The position numbers were made by a program, and so were the translations under genes. Positions 1-5,988 of a DNA stretch of 5,988 nucleotides are shown here, piece by piece; position 1 is the first letter of the stretch, and each line of letters opens with the position of its first letter. The stretch covers positions 1 to 5,988 of the forward strand of contig JALWNS010000154.1 of NCBI GenBank assembly GCA_027083655.1, read 5' to 3'. The DNA comes from Bacteroidales bacterium (GTDB lineage: Bacteria > Bacteroidota > Bacteroidia > Bacteroidales > S143-33). Below the pieces are notes generated by a model. It saw only the letters and a list, made by a program, of their open reading frames with translations, made no database searches and was not told the DNA's origin.

Positions 1-84
1 TCTTTATACTAACCAATGATAAAAAAATATCACCACAAACTCGCCCCTGTATACACACAAAATTTAATACTACCCAAATTTATC

Positions 85-104
85 GCAAATTCATAGAATT
101 TCGC
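85..104. repeat. Imperfect inverted repeat
   Basis: GCAAATTC (85-92) is followed by a 3-base loop (ATA) and GAATTTcGC (96-104), which is its reverse complement apart from one bulged C at 102. It could form a small AT-rich hairpin or be a binding site. It is about 140 bases before the helicase start codon. It has no T-run of the sort that would make it a terminator. Function is unknown, and short AT-rich symmetry of this kind arises readily by chance. Confidence 0.35.
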
Positions 105-135
105 ATTATATGAGCATTTTTAAACACAACACAAA

Positions 136-147
136 ATTCTTAAGAAT
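136..147. repeat. 12-base perfect palindrome
   Basis: ATTCTTAAGAAT is a perfect dyad without spacer, in the leader about 95 bases upstream of the helicase start codon. A perfect dyad of this length could be a site for a dimeric regulator. The flanking bases do not extend the symmetry, and no known operator is matched. Confidence 0.4.
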
Positions 148-242
148 ATAAAGAAAATATTGGGATAAATTTAGATACGCTTTCCATTTCTATGCTATAT
201 TTCTTTTATTTGTCATGTAATTTATAAACCCAAACGGACATT

Positions 243-3200
243 ATGAACGAGAAAGAAATTATCAATACTTTCTTGCACTATGGCGTAAGCAGGTCAATTG
301 TGCAACGCGGTGAGAAGCTATATAGGGAAGGAGCTGTAAGGTTTGAAGGATACGATGAAGAAACAGATACCTACCACTTCAAGGTAAAAGGGACACATCT
401 GTATGATGTTGAGATTTATAACCTGCATTCAGGTGAAATAGATACTTATTGCACTTGTCCGTATGATTGGGGTGATGTGTGCAAACACGCAGTTGCTGCG
501 CTAGTTTATATTAAAAAGGAGCTTGTGTCGCAGGAGGGTAATATTGCAGACAAAACGCGGTCATATAGGAAGAAGAGTGATCCTGTGATTATAAAAAACT
601 TCAGGAATTTAAATTTTAGTGATTTGAAGGATTATTTTCCGCATAATAAAGCAGGAAATAATCAATTAACTTTTGATAGTGATTACATTATTCTTGACTA
701 TATGGTGCTCCAGGATAGGGTTATCTTTACTGTGAAAAATTATAGAGGGCCTAAATATACAGTAACATGCGCCGTTGATGGTAATGATCTGATTATAAAT
801 ACAGATTACCAGGGACGTGTGCATTTGAACAAATTAAAAGAAACAGAAATTTTTGTACTCTCTGTAATCTATAAGCATTTTGACGACTTTTTAACCTTGT
901 TAGATCCTCAAAAGCTTAAACAGAAAAAGAAAAAGTTTTGTGATATATATGGGCTTGACCTAGAGGATTTTGACAAGTTTTTTGAATTAAAGTTTGATTA
1001 CACTGGACTGGAATTAGTTAAACGACCTGAGGCCGAAGGACTTTTGTCTTTGACAGAAAAAAATGAATTGGAAGGAATTGTGAATAAATTATCTTTTTCG
1101 TCAAACAATGTAGAAAATCTTGTCCCCCCGAAAAGACAAAATGAGCTATACGTCGGTTTTGCCCTGTATCCAAATATAAACGAGCTAAGATATACGCCAA
1201 TCTTTGGCAAAGTCAACAAAGCAAAGACTAAATTTGTCTCATCTATAGAGCAGGTAAAACAAACCACTAACTTACTGAAACTTAATATATCAAACAAACA
1301 AAGGGACATCATTGACCTGATAAATTTATACTATGAAAATTTTGAAAGTTTAGTTCCTTTTGAACATCTTTTCTCCATCTCTACATCTATTTTCAAAGAA
1401 TTGACCAAGCAGCCTCTTGTCTATTTTTATGAAGGCAATGTACGCTATAGCTCTAAGCTAACCAAAAGCAAGCTTTTTCCTGCAAAGCTATCACCTGCAC
1501 CTGCCAAAGCACTGTTGAAAGTAGATCGAGATGACAAGTTCGTTTATCTTAAAGTCTATTTTAGAATAGAAGACAAGCTCGTATCCATTGATGAAATTGA
1601 CATGGAAAGGTCTGGTAAGAATATAATTTTTTATAACAATGTGTTTTATCATCTCTCAAGTCCAAGGGATGCTTATTTAATAGACAACATTAGGACAAGT
1701 TACAAGGTAGCCAGGGAACACAAACATATTCTTTACGAGAAAGTTATACAGCACCTTGCACGTGATTATGAGGTAATTATTGACGAAGAGGTTTTTCAGA
1801 TTGAGACTGTAAATATGGATTACAAGAAAAAACAAATTTACTTAAGCGAAAAAGATGAATATATTATTTTTAAATTGCAGGTTGTTTATGATAACGATAT
1901 TGAAATGCCTCTATTAACCGAAGGTGATTACATGGTTTATGATTATGACAGGGATATTATAACGAGATTTACGCGAAACAAAGAGCTAGAGGAAGACTTC
2001 CTTGAAGAAATTAGCCGCCTCCACCCTGAATTTGAAAAACAAAAGCACCAAAGATTTTTTTACCTACATTATCAAGATTTTACTAAAGATATGTGGTTTT
2101 ATAATTTTTTTGAATATACCAGAAACCATCATATTGAATTGTATGGTACAAAGGACCTTAAAAGGTTCAATTACTCACCATATCAAGCCCAGATCACAAC
2201 GTCCATCAAGTCAGATATTGACTGGTTTGATCTAGAAGTTAATATTAGTTTCGGTGAAAACACTGTAAGCCTCAAAGACATACGTACTGCAGTTATAAAC
2301 AAAAACCGTTATATTCAATTAGACGACGGTTCTGTAGGAATTTTACCAGAACAGTGGCTACATAAACTAGAAAAATATTTCCGTCATGCCTCTAAGATTG
2401 AAGGGAACCAGTTAAAAATCTCAAAGCTACGTTTTACGATAATTGATCAGTTATATGAACAAATAGATCAGACCGAAATTTTTAAAGAAATTCAAGAAAA
2501 AAAGAGACGCCTTGAAGAGCTCACTCAGGTTGAAAACGTTGAATTACCCAAAGGTATTAAAGCAAAACTACGTGATTATCAAAAAGCTGGATACAATTGG
2601 CTTTATTTCCTGCACAAAATGGGCTGGGGCGGCATTCTAGCTGATGACATGGGATTGGGAAAAACCTTACAAATACTCACTTTCTTAAAGAAGGTTATAG
2701 AAGAAGATAAAACACCAAACCTTATTATTGTTCCAACTACTTTGTTGTTTAACTGGCAAAATGAGATAGAAAAATTCGTTCCCTCACTCAAAGCATTTTA
2801 TCTCTATGGCAAAGACAGGCAGCGCAGCTATGATGAATTTGATAAATACAATATTATATTCACTACTTATGGAACTCTACTACAGGATATCAACTGGTTA
2901 AAAGATTATCAATTTAATTACGTTATTCTTGATGAATCCCAGGCTATTAAAAATCCAGCTTCTAGACGTTTTAAAGCTGTTAGTTTACTCAAGGCCAAAA
3001 ACCGTATTGCCCTGACTGGTACTCCTATAGAGAATAGCGTATTTGATCTGTATTCACAGATGAGCTTTGTTAATCCTGGATTTTTTGGCACTATTGAGCA
3101 CTTCCGTCAAAACTACGCTAATCCTATTGACAGGGAGGGTAATGAGGCAGTAGCCAGGGAGTTGCAGAAGATTGTTAGTCCATTTATTTTACGCCGTACT

Positions 3201-3953
3201 AAAGAGCAGGTTGCACCAGAGCTACCTCCTAAAACAGAAGAAGTTATTTACTGCGAGATGCCACCGGCACAAAGAAAAGTTTATGAAGCTTATAAAAATC
3301 ATTATCGCCAAACACTCCTGGAAAAAATAGAGCAGGAAGGATTGAACAAGTCACGCTTTATGGTGCTCGAAGCCCTCACGCGACTGAGGCAAATCTGTGA
3401 CTCTCCGCTTCTGCTCGACGACGAAAACATCAATGTTAAAGATTCTGCTAAGATTGACGAGATCCTTTCGCACATTACCGAGAAAACGGCAAATCACAAA
3501 CTGCTAATTTTCTCGCAGTTTACCAGTATGCTGGCCCTGCTCAGGCAAGAGCTTGACCTCCAAAATATCCCATATGAATATCTGGATGGGGAAAGTAGCT
3601 CCACCCAAAGAGAAGTGTCTGTTAGGCGTTTCCAGAATGATCCTGACTTGCGTGTCTTTCTTATAAGCCTCAAAGCAGGAGGTACAGGACTCAACCTGAC
3701 TGCGGCAGACTATGTCTTTATCCTAGACCCTTGGTGGAACCCTGCCGTTGAGAATCAAGCAATTGACCGTATTTACCGTATCGGACAGGATAAGAAAGTT
3801 TTTGCTTACCGCATGGTTTGCAAAGATACTGTTGAAGAAAAAATCCTTGAACTTCAGGCTAAAAAGAAAAAAATTGCTTCAGACATCATACAGACAGACG
3901 AAAACCTAATAAAGAAGCTTGATATCAACGATATTAAGCATCTGTTAGAATAA
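243..3953 (+). CDS. SWIM zinc-finger, Snf2-family DEAD/DEAH-type helicase (ATPase)
   Basis: This is a cytosolic ATP-driven translocase on double-stranded nucleic acid or nucleoprotein, of the Snf2/Rad54 superfamily 2 type. A SWIM zinc-finger lies at residues 70-82 (C70, C72, C80, H82, pattern CxC-x7-CxH). A long middle region (about 100-750) follows; its place matches the bacterial SNF2-associated region of SWIM-Snf2 proteins, but I cannot confirm that family by eye. A charged helical segment (about 745-762) leads to the ATPase: Q780 after LRDY, Walker A DMGLGKT at 802-808 (K807), motif Ia around 827-838 (IVPTTLLFNW), motif II DESQ at 897-900, motif III LTGTPIEN at 924-931. The second RecA lobe has LLIFSQF (1087-1093), LDGESS (1114-1119), KAGGTGLNLT (1144-1153), DPWWNP (1162-1167) and DRIYRIGQ (1175-1182). 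All core motifs are intact and there is no frameshift. The ATG at 243 has no Shine-Dalgarno sequence, which is usual in Bacteroidota. The cellular role is unknown; transcription recycling, repair or chromatin remodelling would all fit the family. The symbol is left blank because no characterised orthologue is recognised. Confidence 0.95.
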   Translation: MNEKEIINTFLHYGVSRSIVQRGEKLYREGAVRFEGYDEETDTYHFKVKGTHLYDVEIYNLHSGEIDTYCTCPYDWGDVCKHAVAALVYIKKELVSQEGNIADKTRSYRKKSDPVIIKNFRNLNFSDLKDYFPHNKAGNNQLTFDSDYIILDYMVLQDRVIFTVKNYRGPKYTVTCAVDGNDLIINTDYQGRVHLNKLKETEIFVLSVIYKHFDDFLTLLDPQKLKQKKKKFCDIYGLDLEDFDKFFELKFDYTGLELVKRPEAEGLLSLTEKNELEGIVNKLSFSSNNVENLVPPKRQNELYVGFALYPNINELRYTPIFGKVNKAKTKFVSSIEQVKQTTNLLKLNISNKQRDIIDLINLYYENFESLVPFEHLFSISTSIFKELTKQPLVYFYEGNVRYSSKLTKSKLFPAKLSPAPAKALLKVDRDDKFVYLKVYFRIEDKLVSIDEIDMERSGKNIIFYNNVFYHLSSPRDAYLIDNIRTSYKVAREHKHILYEKVIQHLARDYEVIIDEEVFQIETVNMDYKKKQIYLSEKDEYIIFKLQVVYDNDIEMPLLTEGDYMVYDYDRDIITRFTRNKELEEDFLEEISRLHPEFEKQKHQRFFYLHYQDFTKDMWFYNFFEYTRNHHIELYGTKDLKRFNYSPYQAQITTSIKSDIDWFDLEVNISFGENTVSLKDIRTAVINKNRYIQLDDGSVGILPEQWLHKLEKYFRHASKIEGNQLKISKLRFTIIDQLYEQIDQTEIFKEIQEKKRRLEELTQVENVELPKGIKAKLRDYQKAGYNWLYFLHKMGWGGILADDMGLGKTLQILTFLKKVIEEDKTPNLIIVPTTLLFNWQNEIEKFVPSLKAFYLYGKDRQRSYDEFDKYNIIFTTYGTLLQDINWLKDYQFNYVILDESQAIKNPASRRFKAVSLLKAKNRIALTGTPIENSVFDLYSQMSFVNPGFFGTIEHFRQNYANPIDREGNEAVARELQKIVSPFILRRTKEQVAPELPPKTEEVIYCEMPPAQRKVYEAYKNHYRQTLLEKIEQEGLNKSRFMVLEALTRLRQICDSPLLLDDENINVKDSAKIDEILSHITEKTANHKLLIFSQFTSMLALLRQELDLQNIPYEYLDGESSSTQREVSVRRFQNDPDLRVFLISLKAGGTGLNLTAADYVFILDPWWNPAVENQAIDRIYRIGQDKKVFAYRMVCKDTVEEKILELQAKKKKIASDIIQTDENLIKKLDINDIKHLLE

Positions 3954-3975
3954 AATAATGCTTAACCAAAACACG

Positions 3976-3991
3976 TTGTTTAACAAATTTG
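3976..3991 (+). promoter_or_regulatory. Possible promoter or operator before the lipoprotein gene
   Basis: TTGTT-T-AACAA (3976-3986) is an inverted repeat with a single central base, and it overlaps the perfect palindrome CAAATTTG (3984-3991). The latter is one base off the Bacteroidota -7 box and ends 18 bases before the ATG at 4010. No good -33 element lies 19-21 bases upstream. The 11 bases at 3980-3990 are the exact reverse complement of 5785-5795, inside the bacteriohemerythrin promoter. It may be an own promoter, a regulator site, or chance; read-through from the helicase gene 56 bases upstream is also possible. Confidence 0.3.
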
Positions 3992-4009
3992 ACTTAAATA
4001 AGACAAAAC

Positions 4010-4888
4010 ATGAAAACCAACACTTTTTTACTAATCTTTATACTTTTATTCACAGGGTTTGCTTGTCAAAAGCAATACCCTGTTCAAACATCGGCAGAAC
4101 CAGAGCTTTTATTCAAGTCAGGCTTTGAGGGTGGAGTTTATATTGACACTGTAGCCTATCCAGATAATGAAGATTACAGGTTTATACGCGGGACAGATAG
4201 CGAGACCGGCTTTAGTTGGCCTATCAGTATCCTCGGTGCCGATGGGAGCGCTTTGCACTATATAGAAGATGACAATCACCGTGCAGTAAGGTGCGAGATT
4301 CAAACCGTAATTGGACATAATGGTGATTCTACCAGGGCATTGTTTTGTATAGAGAATTATGACCTGGGTATTACCCAGTGTCCATACGAGATTTTGAACA
4401 TCAAAGACGGCACTGCTGATCTGTATGTAAAATTTTGGATAAAATTAGATAGTGCGAGCTTATTCAAACCTAATATGTGGCGGGCAATTTTTGAGTATAA
4501 AACCAAAGGTTATAGGGAATACTTTAGCACAGGGTTTAGACTAATTGCTTTTATCTATACAGACGAAGATGGCATTCCTTACTGGCATTGGCAGGGAGAC
4601 AAAGACCCTGGGCATCCTATCTGGGAAGTTGATAACAGAGACATACCTGTGCCTGTCAACCAATGGTTTATGACCGAATTTTATTGGCACTGGAGCAATG
4701 GCGATGACGGCCGTGCCCTATGGAAGGTTAACGGTCAAGTCATAGCAGATCACTATGGACCGACAACACGAAATTCAAAACCTGTTGACTTTATCATGCT
4801 AACACAGATCTATGGAGATGCTAACCCCAAATATCAATGGATTGATGACATTGAAATATGGAGCGGTTTGCCAGATATAGAGCAATAA
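4010..4888 (+). CDS. Predicted secreted lipoprotein, concanavalin-like / polysaccharide-lyase-like fold
   Basis: The protein has a lipoprotein signal peptide: Lys2, a hydrophobic core at residues 6-14, and TGFAC ending at C19. Phe at -2 is not the classic lipobox choice, but Bacteroidota lipoboxes are loose. The mature part (20-292) is acidic and rich in Trp, Tyr and Asp, with a beta-sandwich look: FKSGFEGG (35-42) near the start, LYVKFWIKL (138-146), VNQWFMTEFYW (216-226), LWKVNGQVIADHYG (237-250), and a closing QWIDDIEIW (276-284). This pattern (an FE-G opening strand, a W-x-E-x-Y strand, a VNG turn, and a terminal DDIEIW strand) resembles secreted jelly-roll proteins such as polysaccharide lyase and LamG-like families, so a glycan-binding or glycan-cleaving surface role is likely. 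Catalytic residues cannot be assigned. YWHW occurs twice (191-194 and 225-228). Three Cys (95, 113, 124) remain in the mature part and could form a disulfide. It starts 56 bases after the helicase stop; the two share no obvious function. Confidence 0.75.
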   Translation: MKTNTFLLIFILLFTGFACQKQYPVQTSAEPELLFKSGFEGGVYIDTVAYPDNEDYRFIRGTDSETGFSWPISILGADGSALHYIEDDNHRAVRCEIQTVIGHNGDSTRALFCIENYDLGITQCPYEILNIKDGTADLYVKFWIKLDSASLFKPNMWRAIFEYKTKGYREYFSTGFRLIAFIYTDEDGIPYWHWQGDKDPGHPIWEVDNRDIPVPVNQWFMTEFYWHWSNGDDGRALWKVNGQVIADHYGPTTRNSKPVDFIMLTQIYGDANPKYQWIDDIEIWSGLPDIEQ

Positions 4889-4969
4889 GCCACGTAATAA
4901 TGCATTTTTTTTCGTTAATTTAATTACCTAAAAGCAAAACCGTCACCTTATTCTCCTTTCAAAAAGCTA
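4889..4969. other. Convergent intergenic gap between lipoprotein and DUF72 genes
   Basis: The two stop codons face each other across 81 bases. A run of eight T lies at 4905-4912, 16 bases after the lipoprotein stop, and could be the tail of a terminator on the plus strand. The only symmetry just before it is AATGCATT, which has no loop, and a TTGC/GCAA pair around 4868-4885 that overlaps the end of the gene and is only 4 bp. No convincing intrinsic terminator is seen on either strand. Confidence 0.5.
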
Positions 4970-5710
4970 CTACTTTGCTCCTATTATTTCCTTGAACATT
5001 AATGCGTTACGATACATATCTGTGTTATTAAAATTAATCCAGGCCTCACGGGCATCTGGGGCAAAGCTCTTGACCCGCTCAGCCATGACCTCCAACTCGT
5101 CCGGCATGTAGCTATAATGTGCGAATATACGTCCCCGCTCATCATAACGGCCGTGAAAACGGACATATAAAACACTGTCATTACCAAGCCAGACAGGATC
5201 ACGCTGGTTGAGGTCAACAACATCTATCAGGTCAAAATCCTGGCATAGCTTTTCTATCCACTGCTCGCTCCAACCTCTGAGCTCTATTGCTATTTTCTTG
5301 TCTCCGCGCTCTGCTTTCTCAAAAAAATTATAGATATTCTTTAGATTCTCCTCTGTCTGGCGGAAACTACGTGCCAATTGTATCAGAATGAACTTGCTTC
5401 GAAGTATCTGTGCTTCCCTCATTGTTTGCTCCCACGACCACCAGACATCTCCGCTGTTTTTAAAATACCCAAATTCTCCCTCACGCGGTATGTTTGCCCT
5501 TCGCCAAGTATTCATAAAAGTGGGGTGTGTTATACCCTGGAAGGCTTTCAGGTTAAACACAAAGTCTTCGGGAGCTTCATCACGCCATTTTTGCAGTCGC
5601 TGGTCTGAGAGTATCTGATAAAAAGTTATCTGTACCTCGACATGCCCGAATTCTTTATAATATTTCTTTCGTCCAACAGGAAAGCCGCTACAACCAATGT
5701 GTAATTTCAT
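4970..5710 (-). CDS. DUF72 (YecE-like) family protein, short N-terminal type
   Basis: This is a complete 246-residue DUF72 protein, a typical length. The family has a TIM-barrel-like fold related to xylose-isomerase-type enzymes, and its reaction is not established; it is probably cytosolic, as no signal peptide or membrane segment is seen. Hallmarks in order: HIGCSGFP (4-11), VEVQITFYQ (24-32) where the commoner form has N-S/T-T-F-Y, DFVFNLKA (49-56) and GITHP (59-63), IQLARSF (110-116), IELRGW (142-147), YVRFHGR (182-188), YSYMPDEL (199-206), and the closing WINFNNT (224-230). The linker between strand 1 (IGCSG) and strand 2 (VEVQ) is some 15-20 residues shorter than in YecE-like members, which I recall as a recognised sub-type rather than a deletion. 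The ATG (5708-5710) follows AACAAATAGAT with no Shine-Dalgarno sequence. It is divergent from bacteriohemerythrin and convergent with the lipoprotein gene. Confidence 0.9.
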   Translation of the reverse strand: MKLHIGCSGFPVGRKKYYKEFGHVEVQITFYQILSDQRLQKWRDEAPEDFVFNLKAFQGITHPTFMNTWRRANIPREGEFGYFKNSGDVWWSWEQTMREAQILRSKFILIQLARSFRQTEENLKNIYNFFEKAERGDKKIAIELRGWSEQWIEKLCQDFDLIDVVDLNQRDPVWLGNDSVLYVRFHGRYDERGRIFAHYSYMPDELEVMAERVKSFAPDAREAWINFNNTDMYRNALMFKEIIGAK

Positions 5711-5734
5711 ATCTATTTGTTAATAAAATCAATT

Positions 5735-5742
5735 CAAAGATA
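5735..5742 (-). promoter_or_regulatory. Candidate -7 promoter box for the DUF72 gene
   Basis: Read on the minus strand this is TATCTTTG, an exact match to the Bacteroidota housekeeping -7 consensus TAnnTTTG. It ends 24 bases before the DUF72 start codon, a fitting distance for a short leader. No clear -33 TTTG/TTG is present at the expected 19-21 base spacing, so the call rests on the -7 box and on position. Confidence 0.5.
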
Positions 5743-5760
5743 TAAAAATCCAATTATATT

Positions 5761-5791
5761 TTTACTTTTTCGAATGTATGATATAAATTTG
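5761..5791 (+). promoter_or_regulatory. Candidate promoter for the bacteriohemerythrin gene
   Basis: TAAATTTG at 5784-5791 matches the Bacteroidota -7 box TAnnTTTG exactly. Nineteen bases upstream, TTTA at 5761-5764 is a 3-of-4 match to the -33 TTTG element. The -7 box ends 33 bases before the ATG at 5825, implying a leader of roughly 25 bases. The bases just after the -7 box form GTTAAC (5791-5796), a palindrome at the expected start region. No FNR-type dyad (TTGAT-N4-ATCAA) is seen that would point to oxygen control. Confidence 0.55.
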
Positions 5792-5824
5792 TTAACCTTG
5801 AACCAGAACTAAATCATAAAGAAG

Positions 5825-5988
5825 ATGAATAAGCTTTTTGAATGGACAAAGGAATTAGAGATTTGTGATAAGGTAGACAGCCAACATAAAAGATTAGTAG
5901 ATTTAATTAATGAGCTTTATGATGCCTTTACTAAGGCAAAAGCAAATGAGGTGATTAGTGATATTCTCCAGGAGTTATACGACTACAC
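5825..5988 (+). CDS. Bacteriohemerythrin, N-terminal part (cut by window end)
   Basis: Only the first 54 codons are inside the window, and the frame is open to the edge. The start MNKLFEWTKELEI followed by KVDSQHKRLVDLINELYDAF (residues 16-35) is the hallmark N-terminus of single-domain bacterial hemerythrins, which carry a non-heme di-iron centre that reversibly binds O2 and are usually about 130-140 residues. F5 and W7 match the conserved F-x-W, and D18-x-Q-H21 gives the first iron-ligand His; the remaining ligands (HxxxE, HxxxH and the late His/Asp) lie beyond the window. The piece ends at LQELYDYT, just before the point where family members continue with an HF..EE helix. C14 occupies a place where Gly is common. 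The ATG is preceded by AAAGAAG (5818-5824), too close to be a good Shine-Dalgarno sequence. A fused signalling domain downstream cannot be excluded. Confidence 0.88.
   Translation, partial: MNKLFEWTKELEICDKVDSQHKRLVDLINELYDAFTKAKANEVISDILQELYDY

Larger units (their letters stand above)
1..242. other. AT-rich non-coding leader upstream of the helicase gene
   Basis: No gene is supported here. A plus-strand frame is open from the left edge to a TGA at 111-113, but its 36 codons have no recognisable protein character, and the other plus frames close within 20 bases. Two short symmetric elements lie inside (85-104 and 136-147). On the minus strand, 75-82 reads TAAATTTG, an exact match to the Bacteroidota -7 box, and could serve a divergent gene to the left of the window; one such match in this much AT-rich DNA is not far from chance. 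On the plus strand, TATATTTC at 196-203 is a one-mismatch -7 box for the helicase gene, with no good -33 element 19-21 bases upstream. Confidence 0.6.

Noticed and set aside
3..113. Tail of an upstream gene entering from the left edge
   Set aside because: The frame stays open for 36 codons only, in very AT-rich DNA, with no recognisable protein pattern and no following terminator.
998..1312. Antisense open frames inside the helicase gene (also 2603-2791 and 3494-3694 on the minus strand, 2002-2235 on the plus strand)
   Set aside because: They lie wholly inside a strongly supported gene, and their translations show no domain, signal or leader features.
243..3953. The Snf2 helicase as part of an anti-phage system (such as DISARM, which has a Snf2-like component)
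   Set aside because: No methyltransferase, DUF1998, phospholipase D or nuclease gene lies in the window, and the neighbours (lipoprotein, DUF72, bacteriohemerythrin) are housekeeping-like. The SWIM-Snf2 architecture is common as a stand-alone gene.
4118..4318. Minus-strand open frame inside the lipoprotein gene
   Set aside because: The plus-strand protein has a signal peptide and a coherent fold pattern, whereas the antisense translation has neither.
4905..4912. Intrinsic terminator with T8 tail after the lipoprotein gene
   Set aside because: The T-run is present, but the sequence just before it lacks a GC-rich stem with a loop; AATGCATT cannot fold on itself.
4932..4979. AGCAAA ... TTTGCT inverted repeat as a bidirectional terminator
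   Set aside because: The stem is 6 bp with a loop of about 35 bases and extends into the end of the DUF72 gene, so it is too weak to call.
5378..5618. Plus-strand open frames of 76 codons across the DUF72 gene
   Set aside because: They are opposite a gene with clear family motifs along its full length; two overlapping frames with low-complexity Cys/Pro/Ser content are typical shadows.

Overview
The window is AT-rich and probably comes from a member of the Bacteroidota, most likely in or near Bacteroidia. The reasons are circumstantial. No gene has a convincing Shine-Dalgarno sequence; the leaders are A/T-rich instead. Exact matches to the Bacteroidota -7 promoter box (TAnnTTTG) sit at suitable distances before two genes. 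The secreted protein is a lipoprotein with a loose lipobox and a jelly-roll-like body, a style common in that phylum. No ribosomal or other marker gene is present, so the assignment stays an inference.

Layout: positions 1-242 are a non-coding AT-rich leader with a 12-base perfect palindrome and an imperfect inverted repeat. Positions 243-3953 (+) encode a 1236-residue SWIM zinc-finger plus Snf2-type helicase with all core ATPase motifs. After 56 bases, 4010-4888 (+) encodes a 292-residue predicted lipoprotein resembling concanavalin-like (polysaccharide-lyase or lectin fold) secreted proteins. A short convergent gap (4889-4969) separates it from 4970-5710 (-), a complete DUF72 (YecE-like) protein of the short-N-terminus type. 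A 114-base divergent promoter region leads to 5825-5988 (+), the first 54 codons of a bacteriohemerythrin cut by the window edge.

The genes do not form an evident pathway or a multi-gene system. The helicase is a nucleic-acid translocase, the lipoprotein probably acts at the cell surface, the DUF72 protein is a cytosolic TIM-barrel-like protein of unknown role, and bacteriohemerythrin binds oxygen through a di-iron site. I found no RNA genes, CRISPR array, insertion sequence or recognisable defence cassette. The observations most worth following are a 9-base motif (ATTTGTTAA) found in three intergenic positions and nowhere in the coding sequence that I could see, an in-phase A-AAA-AAG heptamer at the domain boundary of the helicase gene, and the large uncharacterised middle region of the helicase.
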